A stretch of DNA of 64,000 nucleotides from Rhodanobacter sp. (GCA_004298015.1 SCSE01000045.1:62001-126000), one strand, 5' to 3'. Shown: positions 42,912 to 53,183, counted from the stretch's first letter. Notes: a model not told the origin generated them from the sequence alone. Program-made: numbers and translations.

Positions 42912-45017
42912 ATGCTCACCGACACCACCAAGGACGCCATCCGCAGCGCCTATACCCGCCTCAAGGACGGGTTGCCGGGTTTTCGCGCGCGCGCCTCGCA
43001 GGGCCGGATGATCGCCGAGGTCGCCAAGGCGCTCGGCAACCACGGTGGCGTAGCGGTGATCGAGGCGCCGACCGGCACCGGCAAGTCGATGGCCTACCTG
43101 ATCGCCGGTGTCGAGGTCGCACGTTTCCAGAAGAAGCGGTTGCTGATCGCCACCGCCACGGTGGCGCTCCAGGAGCAACTGGTGCAGCGCGACATTCCGC
43201 TGTACCTGCAGCTCAACGGGATCGAGGCGAAAGTGGCGCTGGCCAAGGGCCGCGGACGCTACCTGTGTCCGCGCAACCTGGCGATGGCGGTCAACAGCCT
43301 CAACGACTCCGGCCAGATGGGCCTGGCCGGCTTCGACGCCGACCTCACCTTGTGGGCCAGGCCACCGCAGCCACGCGACAAGCAGGCGTTGGGCAAGCTC
43401 AGCGAAACGTTCGCCAATGGCGAATGGCATGGCGACATGGACACCGCGCCGGAGCCGGTCAGCGACCTGTTGCGCCCGATGGTCACCACCAGTGCGGGCG
43501 GCTGCACCAATCGCAAGTGCGGCCAGTTCATGGTCTGCCCGTTCTTCGTTGCCCGCCGTGCGGTGGACGATGCCGAGATCATCGTCGCCAACCAGGACCT
43601 GGTGCTGGCCGACCTCACCATGCCGGGCGAAGACGACGGCTGGGGCGGGGTGATCCTGCCGCGACCGGACGAGACGCTGTACATCTTCGACGAAGGCCAT
43701 CATGTCCCCGGTAAGGCGATCGACCGCGGTGCGGCCGAGGTGTACATGAACGTCACCGTACGCCAATTGAGCCGCCTCGGACGACAGGTGCACGCGGCCT
43801 ATTCGCTGACCGACAAGCCATCGCTGGGCAAGCTCAGTCTCGACCAGGGTGATGAAAAGCTGCAGCAACTGAGCAACGCGCTGGAGGAGCTGGAGCGGGA
43901 GATCCGGCTCGCCTGGCTGCCCGATCCGGCGCAGAAGGAACCGATCTACCGCGGCTCACTCGGACAGTTGCCGCCGCCGTGGGTGGCGCACGCGCAATCG
44001 CTCAGCGCGCAGACCGGCGAGGTACAGCGCTGGCTGACGGCGGTTCGTCGGGCGGTCGTCGAAATGACCGACGGCGGGCCGACCCAGGAGGCGCTGTCAC
44101 GCGAGCTCGGGATGGCGCTGGAGCGCATCGAAAAGCAGGCACGATGCTGGCGGGCCTGGTCGACCGAAGACCCCGATGACGCGCCTCCGCTGGCGCGCTG
44201 GGTTACCCTGGCAGGAGATCAGCAACTGGTCTGCCATGCCTCGGCGGTGTCCGCGGGCGGACTGCTGCGCAACGTGCTGTGGGGCAACGCCAGCGGCGTG
44301 GTGATGACCTCGGCCACGCTGAGTGCGGGCGGCAACTTCCGCGGCTTCGCCGACGCGGTCGGACTACCCGATGACGCGGTCACCCTGAGCCTGCCTTCGC
44401 CGTTCGACCTGTCCGTTCAGGCCCGGCTGGAGGTGCCGGCGATGCGCACGTTACCCGATGCACGCGAGGCACACGCCGAAGAGATCAGCACATGGCTGGC
44501 CGACCACCTGGACTGGGACGCCGGCAATCTGGTGCTGTTCACCTCGCGCGCCAAGCTCGAACGGGTACTGCAAAAACTGCCGATCGCACAGGTACGCAAG
44601 GTGCGCGCGCAGGGCTCGCTGGGCAAGTCGCAGCTGATCGCCGAGCACTGCGCCGATATCGAGGCCGGCAAGGGCAGCACCTTGTTCGGCCTGGCCTCCT
44701 TCGGCGAGGGGCTCGATCTGCCCGGCAAGCTGTGCGAAACGGTGGTGATCACCCAGTTGCCGTTCGCGGTGCCGACCGACCCGGTCGGCGCGACCTACGC
44801 CGAATGGCTGGAGTCGCGCGGACGCAATCCTTTCATCGAAGTCAGCGTGCCCGATGCGACGCGGCTGCTGACGCAGTACTGCGGTCGCCTGATCCGCAAC
44901 GAGACCGACCGCGGTCGTATCGTGCTGCTGGACCGACGGGTAGTCACCAAGCGCTACGGCAGCGGCATGCTCAGGGCACTGCCACCGTTCCAGCAGGTGA
45001 TCGAGCCAAGCGCATGA
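42912..45017 (+). CDS. dinG: ATP-dependent DNA helicase DinG
   Basis: A 701-residue XPD-like superfamily 2 helicase. Walker A is VIEAPTGTGKSMAYL near residue 52, the DEAH box is IFDEGHHVPG near residue 258, and the late motif QYCGRLIRNETDRG lies near the C-terminus. An iron-sulfur domain is indicated by RYLCPRNLAM and CTNRKCGQFMVCPFFVARR, the four Cys of E. coli DinG. The start MLTDTTKDAIR (42912) fits family alignments better than the ATG at 42876. It overlaps hutD by 4 bp. Confidence 0.95.
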   Translation: MLTDTTKDAIRSAYTRLKDGLPGFRARASQGRMIAEVAKALGNHGGVAVIEAPTGTGKSMAYLIAGVEVARFQKKRLLIATATVALQEQLVQRDIPLYLQLNGIEAKVALAKGRGRYLCPRNLAMAVNSLNDSGQMGLAGFDADLTLWARPPQPRDKQALGKLSETFANGEWHGDMDTAPEPVSDLLRPMVTTSAGGCTNRKCGQFMVCPFFVARRAVDDAEIIVANQDLVLADLTMPGEDDGWGGVILPRPDETLYIFDEGHHVPGKAIDRGAAEVYMNVTVRQLSRLGRQVHAAYSLTDKPSLGKLSLDQGDEKLQQLSNALEELEREIRLAWLPDPAQKEPIYRGSLGQLPPPWVAHAQSLSAQTGEVQRWLTAVRRAVVEMTDGGPTQEALSRELGMALERIEKQARCWRAWSTEDPDDAPPLARWVTLAGDQQLVCHASAVSAGGLLRNVLWGNASGVVMTSATLSAGGNFRGFADAVGLPDDAVTLSLPSPFDLSVQARLEVPAMRTLPDAREAHAEEISTWLADHLDWDAGNLVLFTSRAKLERVLQKLPIAQVRKVRAQGSLGKSQLIAEHCADIEAGKGSTLFGLASFGEGLDLPGKLCETVVITQLPFAVPTDPVGATYAEWLESRGRNPFIEVSVPDATRLLTQYCGRLIRNETDRGRIVLLDRRVVTKRYGSGMLRALPPFQQVIEPSA

Positions 45018-45580
45018 GCGAGTCCATCATCCGGCTCGGCGACTGCCCATCACAACGCTGGAAAAACGGTCTCGGCAGCACCCGCGAGATAGCCGTCCAT
45101 CCGCTGACCGTCGGTTGCAGCGATTTCCTCTGGCGGGCCAGCCTCGCCGAGGTCGACAGCACGGCGCCGTTCTCGCGCTTCCCGGGTATCGACCGGCATA
45201 TCGTGCTGCTCGATGGCGCCGGCTTCACCATGACGCTGGACGACAACCAGCTGCACCCGCTGACCACGCCGTTCGAGCCGCTCGCCTTCCCCGGCGAGGC
45301 CCGCGTTGGCGTGCAGCTGGCTGGCGGCCCCAGCCGCGACTTCAACCTGATGGTGCAGCGATCACAGGCACGTGGCGACGTGGTGGTGTGGCGCAGGCAA
45401 GGGTACTGTCCGCTCACCCTGACGACGGTGCTGGTACATGCCGCCCGCGGCGAGATCGACACGGCCGACGGCACGTTGCGATGCGGTGACAGCTGGCGGC
45501 CTGCGGCACCCTCCAACGGGCACGTCCTGCTGCGCGAGGATGCCGTTGCCTTGATGATTCGTATCGAGCGCAACCTCTGA
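45014..45580 (+). CDS. HutD/Ves family cupin protein
   Basis: A 188-residue cupin with the family hallmarks QRWKNGLGSTREIAVHP near residue 14, FLWRASLAEVDSTAPFSRFP near residue 38, RHIVLLDGAGFTMTL and GGPSRDFNLMVQR. HutD proteins occur with histidine utilisation genes, but none is nearby. Ves in E. coli is linked to cold and stress. The specific role is unknown. Its ATG overlaps the dinG stop (ATGA), so it is translationally coupled to the helicase gene. Confidence 0.85.
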   Translation: MSESIIRLGDCPSQRWKNGLGSTREIAVHPLTVGCSDFLWRASLAEVDSTAPFSRFPGIDRHIVLLDGAGFTMTLDDNQLHPLTTPFEPLAFPGEARVGVQLAGGPSRDFNLMVQRSQARGDVVVWRRQGYCPLTLTTVLVHAARGEIDTADGTLRCGDSWRPAAPSNGHVLLREDAVALMIRIERNL

Positions 45581-45600
45581 GCGACCGCTTGTGGCCGCTG

Positions 45601-45757
45601 AGGCTGTCGAGCTTTGATCGAGCGGTCTGCGAATCCGCCTGCGCAGGCCCTGTTTCCACCGCTTCTTGCGCCATGGAACCACGACGGAGCGGCGAGTCGT
45701 CCAAAATCCGTCCTCGCGCAGCCGCATGCCCGCCTCGGCCACCAAGGCCCGACCGCC
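45601..45757 (+). repeat. MITE-like dispersed repeat, copy 1
   Basis: The left end is GGCTGTCGAGCTTTGATCG; the right end read inward is GGCGGTCGGGCCTTGGTGG, imperfect terminal inverted repeats of about 19 bp. The interior shares blocks such as TTCTTGCGCCAT, GTCCTCGCGCAGCCG and GCCTCGGCC with copies at 12.6 and 46.7 kb. It occupies most of the gap between hutD and nnrU, ending about 40 bp before the nnrU start. Confidence 0.75.
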
Positions 45758-45798
45758 CCCTATACTCGCGGCAACGTCGCGATGGGGGGGGAGTTGTC

Positions 45799-46377
45799 AT
45801 GTGGGTACTGATCCTGGGTCTGGTGGTTTTTCTCGGCTTGCACTCGCTGCGCATCTTCGCCGATGACTGGCGCAGCCGGCAGCTCGCGCGGCTGGGGGTG
45901 AAACGCTGGAAAGGCCTGTATGCGCTGGTGGCGCTGATTGGCCTGGTGCTGATCTGCTGGGGCTTCGTACTGGCCCGCCAGCATCCGCTGCCGCTGTACT
46001 CGCCAGCGCCATTCTGGCGTCACCTCAATGCGCTGTTCATGCTGGTGGCGTTCGTGCTTTTCTTCGCCGCCCGCGTGCCGCGCAACCACATCAAGGCCAA
46101 ACTCGGCCATCCGCAGCTGCTGGCGGTGAAGGTCTGGGCGGTCGGTCATCTGCTGGCCACCGGCATGCTGCGCGACGTGTTGTTGTTCGGCAGCTTCCTG
46201 CTGTGGGCCGTGGTGCTGTTCGCGGTATCGCGCCGACGCGACCGCCGGCTGGGCACGGTTCGCCCGGCAGGTACACTCAAGGGTGATGCGCTGACCGTAC
46301 TGGTCGGCGTGGTGGTGTGGCTCGCCTTCGCGTTCTGGCTGCACCAGTGGTTGTTCGGGGTGAATCCGCTGACCTGA
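45799..46377 (+). CDS. nnrU: NnrU family membrane protein
   Basis: A 192-residue integral membrane protein with about five hydrophobic segments. The N-terminus WVLILGLVVFLGLHSLRIF, GVKRWKGLYALVALIGLVLI and the His-containing RNHIKAKLGHPQLLAVKVWAVGHLLATG identify NnrU. NnrU is required for nitrite and NO metabolism in some denitrifiers and belongs to the isoprenoid-desaturase-like membrane family. ATG 45799 follows a G-rich ribosome site. No FNR-like box was seen; the promoter region is largely a MITE-like element. Confidence 0.87.
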   Translation: MWVLILGLVVFLGLHSLRIFADDWRSRQLARLGVKRWKGLYALVALIGLVLICWGFVLARQHPLPLYSPAPFWRHLNALFMLVAFVLFFAARVPRNHIKAKLGHPQLLAVKVWAVGHLLATGMLRDVLLFGSFLLWAVVLFAVSRRRDRRLGTVRPAGTLKGDALTVLVGVVVWLAFAFWLHQWLFGVNPLT

Positions 46378-46467
46378 ACGGCCGGATCCGGGGTGTCGGG
46401 AGTCATCTGGGGGCGATGACGGCGACGCGCTAGAATGTCGACCATTCCACCCCGCGAGGACCGTCAC

Positions 46468-46665
46468 ATGGCTGGTTTTCTGCTTTGGCTGTTGCTGCTG
46501 GTGTTTTGCTGGCCACTGGCGTTGCTGGCGCTGGTGCTGTACCCGATCGTGTGGCTGCTGTTGCTGCCGCTGCGCCTGGTCGGCATGACGGTAACGGCAG
46601 TGTTCGCCTTTCTCGGCGCGATGCTGATGCTGCCGGCACGGGTACTGCGCGGCCGCCCGGTTTAG
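46468..46665 (+). CDS. Small two-helix membrane protein
   Basis: A 65-residue very hydrophobic protein with two long membrane segments (residues 3-30 and about 33-58) and a basic C-terminus (ARVLRGRPV). I do not recognise the family. ATG 46468 is chosen because the 11-codon extension upstream is hydrophilic and overlaps a -10-like TAGAAT (46431-46436). It lies between nnrU and a MITE-like element that begins at its stop codon. Confidence 0.6.
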   Translation: MAGFLLWLLLLVFCWPLALLALVLYPIVWLLLLPLRLVGMTVTAVFAFLGAMLMLPARVLRGRPV

Positions 46666-46666
46666 C

Positions 46667-46824
46667 AGCTTGTCGGGCGGTGGTGGTCGAGGCGAGCATT
46701 CGGCTTTGCGAGGACAGAGTTCTGACATTTTTCCGGGCCATCGTGGCTCTATGAGCCAAGAAGCGGCAGGTAGTGGACCGCACCGCCTGACTCGCAGACC
46801 GGCCGAGCAACGTCCGACGCGCTG
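46667..46824 (-). repeat. MITE-like dispersed repeat, copy 3
   Basis: Same family as the copies at 12.6 and 45.6 kb. The minus strand starts GCGTCGGACGTTGCTCGGCC and includes GCCGCTTCTTGGCTCAT and ACTCTGTCCTCGCAAAGCCG. Less similar to the other two than they are to each other at the ends. It separates the small membrane protein gene from the DUF938 gene, whose ribosome site begins within a few bases of its end. Confidence 0.65.
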
Positions 46825-46839
46825 CCAGGAGGTTATGGC

Positions 46840-47436
46840 TTGAGCAAACCGCACTCGCCGTCCTGCGCGCGCAATCGCGACCCGATCCTGCAGGTGCTGC
46901 GTGGGCTGCTGGCCGATCGCCGGCGCGTGCTGGAGATCGGCAGCGGCAGCGGCGAGCACGCCGCGTATTTCGCCGCCGCATTGCCCCACCTCATCTGGCA
47001 GAGTTCGGACCGTGCCGAGAACCTGCCGGGCATCCGCGCCTGGCTGGACGAGGTCGCGTTGTCCAATACACCTGCACCCCTGGAGTTCGACGTCACCGGT
47101 CGCTGGCCGCAGCAGTCATTCGATGCAGTATTCAGCGCCAACACCTTGCACATCATGGCCTGGACCGAAGTGCAGCAGCTGTTCGCGCGACTGCCGACGA
47201 TCAGCACCGAAGACACGCGCCTGATCATCTATGGCCCGTTCAACGACCACGGCCGCTACAGCAGCGACAGCAATGCAGCGTTCGATCAATGGTTGCAGGC
47301 GCGCGGCGCCCAGATGGCGATTCGTGATGCCGAAGCCGTGGATGCGCTGGCCAGCCAGGTCGGCTTCAGCCTGACCGACGATATCGCCATGCCCGCCAAC
47401 AACCGCTGTCGGGTATGGCGTCGCGGCACAGGCTGA
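46840..47436 (+). CDS. DUF938 SAM-dependent methyltransferase
   Basis: A 198-residue class I methyltransferase-fold protein. Motif I is RVLEIGSGSGEHAAYFAAAL near residue 30; FDAVFSANTLHIMAWTEVQQ and LIIYGPFNDHGRYSSDSNAA are DUF938 hallmarks. Substrate unknown. The start is a TTG (46840) seven bases after a strong AGGAGG (46827-46832). An ATG at 46835 opens a two-codon frame (ATG GCT TGA) that overlaps this TTG. Confidence 0.85.
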   Translation: MSKPHSPSCARNRDPILQVLRGLLADRRRVLEIGSGSGEHAAYFAAALPHLIWQSSDRAENLPGIRAWLDEVALSNTPAPLEFDVTGRWPQQSFDAVFSANTLHIMAWTEVQQLFARLPTISTEDTRLIIYGPFNDHGRYSSDSNAAFDQWLQARGAQMAIRDAEAVDALASQVGFSLTDDIAMPANNRCRVWRRGTG

Positions 47437-47823
47437 TCAGCGGCTGGCGCCGAGCCCGCCCCCTATCGTGTGTACATAAGGCGACACCTGATTACCCATC
47501 TGCTGCATCCTCGCTTGGAGTATGGCCTGATGTGGGAAATCAGTAGGTGCCTCTTCCGCCGCGTAGGGCGGGCACGGCCCGCCGCGCTTTATCATGACGC
47601 CTCTGGGCAGGGCCGGCGGACCGTGTCCGCCCTACGCCGAGGCACGGATTGCGATGGACGTGCGGACCACTCATCTGCCGCACCCGCGTTTCGAGAAGGG
47701 CATGAGATGGCCGTTCTTGAAGGGTGTGGGCCAAGCAAGATTTTTCTGACCACGGCTTCAAACAGCCGGCTGATAAGGCTCCGCGGAAGTGAGGATGCTA
47801 TATGTGGGAAATCAGGAGGTGAC
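47437..47823. repeat. Intergenic region with REP-like hairpin and duplicated ychJ leader
   Basis: CGTAGGGCGGGCACGG (47562-47577) and its inverted partner CCGTGTCCGCCCTACG (47621-47636) form a hairpin. The 19-bp sequence TGTGGGAAATCAGTAGGTG (47531-47549) recurs as TGTGGGAAATCAGGAGGTG (47803-47821), where it contains the ychJ ribosome site. No gene is convincing in this 387-bp stretch. Confidence 0.65.
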
Positions 47824-48225
47824 ATGATGTTGATCGACAACCTCAGCCCCTGCCCGTGCGGCAACCCTGCAGGCTATCGCCAGTGCTGCGGACCGCTGCA
47901 CGACGGCGCGATCGCCGACAGTGCCGAGCAACTGATGCGCTCGCGCTACAGCGCCTACGTGCTGAAACGCGAGGACTACCTGCTGGCCAGCTGGCACGCC
48001 GACACGCGTCCGGCCTCGCTGCAGCTGGCCGCGCAACAGCCGTCCCCCACCTGGTTGGGTCTGGAGATCCGGCAGCATCACGTGATCGACGATCTGCACG
48101 CCAGCGTGGAGTTCGTTGCCCGTTATCGCCTCGGCGGTGGCCGCGCAAGCCGTCAGCACGAGACCAGTCGCTTCGTCCGCGAGGAAGGTCGCTGGTACTA
48201 CGTCACCGGCGAACTGAAGCGCTGA
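47824..48225 (+). CDS. ychJ: YchJ/UPF0225 family SEC-C motif protein
   Basis: A 133-residue protein with an N-terminal SEC-C zinc motif (CPCGNPAGYRQCCGPLHDG), followed by EQLMRSRYSAYVLKREDYLL and the NTF2-like fold ending ETSRFVREEGRWYYVTG. YchJ proteins are widespread and uncharacterised; the SEC-C motif resembles that of SecA. ATG 47824 follows AGGAGGTGAC, a very strong ribosome site. The frame upstream crosses a REP region and is not coding. Confidence 0.88.
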   Translation: MMLIDNLSPCPCGNPAGYRQCCGPLHDGAIADSAEQLMRSRYSAYVLKREDYLLASWHADTRPASLQLAAQQPSPTWLGLEIRQHHVIDDLHASVEFVARYRLGGGRASRQHETSRFVREEGRWYYVTGELKR

Positions 48226-48253
48226 CCGGAACCCGCCAGCGGGCGCCCGCGGC

Positions 48254-49975
<1,722 letters not shown>

Positions 49976-50050
49976 CTAGCCCGGGCCTGTGCAGCGCCAA
50001 CAGCCGCCGACACCGCAGGCTTGCGTAGGCCTCGACCGACCGCACCCGTC

Positions 50051-50093
50051 GGCGCTACAACGCGGGCGCTACAACGCCCCGGCGCTACAACGC
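50051..50093. repeat. Triple tandem repeat GGCGCTACAACGC
   Basis: Three exact 13-bp copies at 50051-50063, 50065-50077 and 50081-50093, separated by 1 and 3 bases, lie in the 176-bp gap between the ligB start and the convergent NRDE gene. No function is evident. Confidence 0.85.
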
Positions 50094-50121
50094 GTTGAGC
50101 GCTGCGACCCGGCAACGCGTC

Positions 50122-50910
50122 TCAAGACATGGAATACGTCCTGCCGCGCCCGCCGCCGAACTTCAGTGTGGTTTGCCCATCACGGCGACCATGCGGACCG
50201 AAACGACGCTCCACGATCACCCCGCCACCATCATGCCCGATCGCCACGACGGTGCTGGCTCGCGTGCCGTACTGCTCGCCGCGAATGAACGCGGACGAAA
50301 GCCAGCGCTCGCGCTCCAGCCCGATACCGGTATCCGGCAACTCCGTATCGGCAGCAACATCTTCATCGGCCAACGCGTCGAACAGCGGCGAAAAATCATC
50401 GGTACCGCCTGCCTCCAGCCACTGCTGCAGCCGTTGCATCAGCCGGCGGGTCTTTGGCCACGGCGTATTGAAATCGGCATTCGACAAGCCGTGCACACCG
50501 CTCGCTACCCGCTGCGTGCGCGGGGCGGGCCGATTGCCGAGATAGAACGCATCGGCCCGATCGAAGGTCAGCAGGTTGAACGGGCGATAGCCTGCCGCAG
50601 TCGCCTGCAAGACCTGTGCATGGGTCGCAGCATCCGCCGCACCCGCCAGATAGTCGGTCGCCAGCAAACCGCGCGACGCGCCGGCCTGCGGATCGTCCGG
50701 ATCGCGCACGTTGGTCACCACGCAACAGCGGCCGCTGTCGGTAACGCCGAGCCAGCTGCCGCCGGCCTCGAGATCGCGGCCGCCGATGATCGGCAGCGTG
50801 TCCCAACGCGCCAGCGCAGCGCTCGGCCGGGCATGGAATTCGTCGCGATTGCCGACCAGCAGCAGGCGCCAACGCGGATCTGCGTTCCAGGCGAAGGCAA
50901 TCAGGCACAT
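50122..50910 (-). CDS. NRDE/TANGO2 family protein
   Basis: A 262-residue protein with the family N-terminus MCLIAFAWNADPRWRLLLVG, the NRDE motif in GNRDEFHARPSAALARW, GGRDLEAGGSWLGVTDSGR and NVRDPDDPQAGASRG. The N-terminal Cys2 suggests an Ntn-hydrolase-like fold. TANGO2 homologues are linked to haem or lipid handling in eukaryotes; the bacterial role is not established. ATG 50910 gives the conserved MCLI start. It may be transcribed with the methylglyoxal synthase-like gene 42 bp upstream. Confidence 0.87.
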   Translation of the reverse strand: MCLIAFAWNADPRWRLLLVGNRDEFHARPSAALARWDTLPIIGGRDLEAGGSWLGVTDSGRCCVVTNVRDPDDPQAGASRGLLATDYLAGAADAATHAQVLQATAAGYRPFNLLTFDRADAFYLGNRPAPRTQRVASGVHGLSNADFNTPWPKTRRLMQRLQQWLEAGGTDDFSPLFDALADEDVAADTELPDTGIGLERERWLSSAFIRGEQYGTRASTVVAIGHDGGGVIVERRFGPHGRRDGQTTLKFGGGRGRTYSMS

Positions 50911-50952
50911 GCGGATACACCGCTGCGGTGACGCGCCGCGCATGCTGCCTGA

Positions 50953-51843
50953 TCACGCATGCGGCGCGCCGGTACGTTCGATCCGGCGGCCAACCGCCGC
51001 GGCCCAGCGCGCCACCACGCCCGGCGAGGTCATGCAGACGGTTTCATCGGTGACGGTGGTGACCGCGCGTTCGAGCAACTGGATATCGGCCTCGTGCTGA
51101 CGCGCCACATGCGGGTCCTCGAAGAAAATTGCACGCTGGCATCGCCGCTCCAGCACCAGATCGGCAATCTGCGCGTCACCGCCCATCGGACCGCTCTGGT
51201 AGCGATCGGCCCAGCTCTGGTGCTGTGGCCAGCCGCGGCTCCAGGCCAGCTCGTTGAGCCGCTGACCGGTCGTACCGGTCGCCACGCGCCGGGCAAAACG
51301 CGAAAACAGTTCGAAGTTCTCGGCCGCGCACGCCAGCATCTGCGGCTTCATCGCATCGTGCGCGATCAACGCCACGGTCTGCGTTTCCAGCGCATGCAGG
51401 CGATCGGCACCTGGATCGGGAGCCAGATCGGCGTGCATGCGCTCCATCTCGATCCAGTCCCGCGCCGAGGCCACGGTGGAAATGAACGGCTTCTGGTGAA
51501 TCACGCACTGCCGCTTCAACGCCACCGCCTCCGGAAAGATCGACGACGGATCGACCGGATCGATCAGGTAGATCGCACCGTCCAGCACCCGATCCGAATC
51601 CGGCAGGCCAACCACCTCGGCGACCAGTTTCATCAGACCGCCCTCGCGGCCATGCGGGTAACGTCGCAAGGCCGGATAGTCGATCAGCAAACCGGCGCGT
51701 GTGATCGCCTCGTAGGTCCGGCCCACCGCGTGCAGACCCAGCTGCAGCTCGCGGATACCGGCTTCGTTGGCCCGCAACCAGCGAAACAGTGCCGCGTCGG
51801 CATGGTTGTGATGGCGCTGGTTGGCGGCGAGACCCAGGCGCAT
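50953..51843 (-). CDS. Tandem methylglyoxal synthase-like protein
   Basis: A 296-residue protein with two MGS-like domains. The C-terminal one (about 150-290) has the full methylglyoxal synthase pattern: TVALIAHDAMKPQMLACAAE, VATGTTGQRLNELAW, YQSGPMGGDAQIADLVLE with the catalytic Asp, and AIFFEDPHVARQHEADIQLL. The N-terminal one (about 4-130) is related, with HGREGGLMKLVAEVVG in the equivalent place and no Asp, and IYLIDPVDPSSIFPEAVALK, so it is probably inactive. E. coli MgsA has one domain (152 residues). The activity (glycerone phosphate to methylglyoxal) is plausible but not certain. ATG 51843 is the start. Confidence 0.82.
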   Translation of the reverse strand: MRLGLAANQRHHNHADAALFRWLRANEAGIRELQLGLHAVGRTYEAITRAGLLIDYPALRRYPHGREGGLMKLVAEVVGLPDSDRVLDGAIYLIDPVDPSSIFPEAVALKRQCVIHQKPFISTVASARDWIEMERMHADLAPDPGADRLHALETQTVALIAHDAMKPQMLACAAENFELFSRFARRVATGTTGQRLNELAWSRGWPQHQSWADRYQSGPMGGDAQIADLVLERRCQRAIFFEDPHVARQHEADIQLLERAVTTVTDETVCMTSPGVVARWAAAVGRRIERTGAPHA

Positions 51844-51871
51844 GCGACTTACTCCTTGCAAAGGTGATGAA

Positions 51872-53113
51872 TCAACCGAAGAACCAATAACACACCCCGA
51901 TCGAGGCCAGCACCCCGGCCAGGTCGGCCAGCAATGCACAGCCGATGGTATGGCGCACGCGACGGATGCCGACCGCACCGTAGTACACCGCGACCACGAA
52001 AAAGGTGGTCTCGGTGCTGCCCTGCATGGTGGCCGCGAGCAGCGCCGGAAAACTGTCGACCCCCGAATGATGCATGGTCTCGATCAGCATCGCCCGCGCC
52101 GCGCTTCCCGAGAACGGTTTCACCAGGGCCGTCGGCAATGCGTCGACGAAGCGATCGTCCAGTCCCGCGTGAAGCACCAGCCAGCGGATCCCGTCGAGGG
52201 CGAAGTCCAGCGCGCCGGAGGCGCGCAACACGCCGACCGCGCACAGCATGCCGATCAGATAGGGCAGCAGGTCCTTCGCCACCTCGAAGCCCTGTTTCGC
52301 TCCCTCGACGAAGCTGTCGAACAACGGCACCTTGCGGTACGCCCCTACGCTGACGAAGGCGATGATCACGCCGAACAGCAGCAGGTTGCCGAGCAAGCCC
52401 GACAGTGATGCCAGTGCTGCCGCCGTCATCGACGCCAGCACCGCCATCAGCGTGCCCAGCAACAGCGCACCGCCTCCCAGCCATGCCAGCACCACCGGAT
52501 CGCGCAGGCGAAGCTTCTGCATGAACGCCACGCTGAGGAAGCCGGTCAACGTGGAGGCGGACGTCGCCAGCAAGATCGGCAGGAACACCAGGGTCGGATC
52601 GTGCGCACCGGCCTGCGCGCGGTACATGAACACCGTCACCGGCAGCAAGGTGAGCGAAGATGCATTGAGGACCAGGAACAGGATCTGCGCATTGCTGGCC
52701 GTATCCGTCGACGGGTTCAGCGTCTGCAGCTCGCGCATCGCGCGCAGCCCGATCGGCGTGGCGGCATTGTCCAGCCCCAGCACATTGGCGGCAAAGTTCA
52801 TGGTGATCAGGCCGATCGCCGGATGACCCCGTGGTACCTCCGGCATCAACCGCGCGAACAGCGGCCCCAGCATTCGCGCCAGCCGATCCACCAACCCCGC
52901 CTGCTCGGCGATCCGCAGAAAACCCAGCCACAAGGTGAGCGTGCCAAACAGCAGCAACATCACCTTCACCGAGAGGTCGGCCATGTCGAACAGCGACGCC
53001 ACCACCGCCGCGAACACACCCTCGTCGCCGCCCACCAGCCAGCGCACCAGCGCCGCCACCGCGGCAGTCAGGAAAAAACCGAGCCAGAGCCTATTGAGCA
53101 CGTTGCATGTCAT
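51872..53113 (-). CDS. SpmA-SpmB-like fused membrane protein (nucleoside recognition domains)
   Basis: A 413-residue integral membrane protein that joins spore maturation protein A-like (residues about 1-205, with GLITMNFAANVLGLDNAATP and LFLVLNASSLTLLPVTVF) and SpmB-like (about 225-413, with KDLLPYLIGMLCAVGVLR, FSGSAARAMLIETM and ATMQGSTETTFFVVAVYYGA) halves. Both belong to the nucleoside recognition/GATE family. Non-sporulating proteobacteria carry such fusions; transport of an unknown solute is assumed. It lies 28 bp before the MGS-like gene, with which it is probably co-transcribed. Confidence 0.87.
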   Translation of the reverse strand: MTCNVLNRLWLGFFLTAAVAALVRWLVGGDEGVFAAVVASLFDMADLSVKVMLLLFGTLTLWLGFLRIAEQAGLVDRLARMLGPLFARLMPEVPRGHPAIGLITMNFAANVLGLDNAATPIGLRAMRELQTLNPSTDTASNAQILFLVLNASSLTLLPVTVFMYRAQAGAHDPTLVFLPILLATSASTLTGFLSVAFMQKLRLRDPVVLAWLGGGALLLGTLMAVLASMTAAALASLSGLLGNLLLFGVIIAFVSVGAYRKVPLFDSFVEGAKQGFEVAKDLLPYLIGMLCAVGVLRASGALDFALDGIRWLVLHAGLDDRFVDALPTALVKPFSGSAARAMLIETMHHSGVDSFPALLAATMQGSTETTFFVVAVYYGAVGIRRVRHTIGCALLADLAGVLASIGVCYWFFG

Positions 53114-53144
53114 CCATCCACGTCACATCCGAGCTTAACGGGCG

Positions 53145-53183
53145 TCAGAGACCGATGAACAGCACCCGAGGCAGAACGGCCAT
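53145..53183 (-). CDS. Possible 12-residue hydrophobic leader peptide
   Basis: ATG 53183 opens a 12-codon frame (MAVLPRVLFIGL) ending at TGA 53147-53145. It is preceded at a good distance by a GGGAGAAG ribosome site and lies between gltD and the SpmA-SpmB gene on the same strand. The strong ribosome site is the main evidence. It could be a leader peptide or chance. Confidence 0.3.
   Translation of the reverse strand: MAVLPRVLFIGL

Noticed and set aside
50051-50093. Three 13-bp direct repeats as an origin iteron or CRISPR
   Set aside because: Only three very short copies with 1-3 bp spacing, and no dnaA, rep or cas gene nearby.
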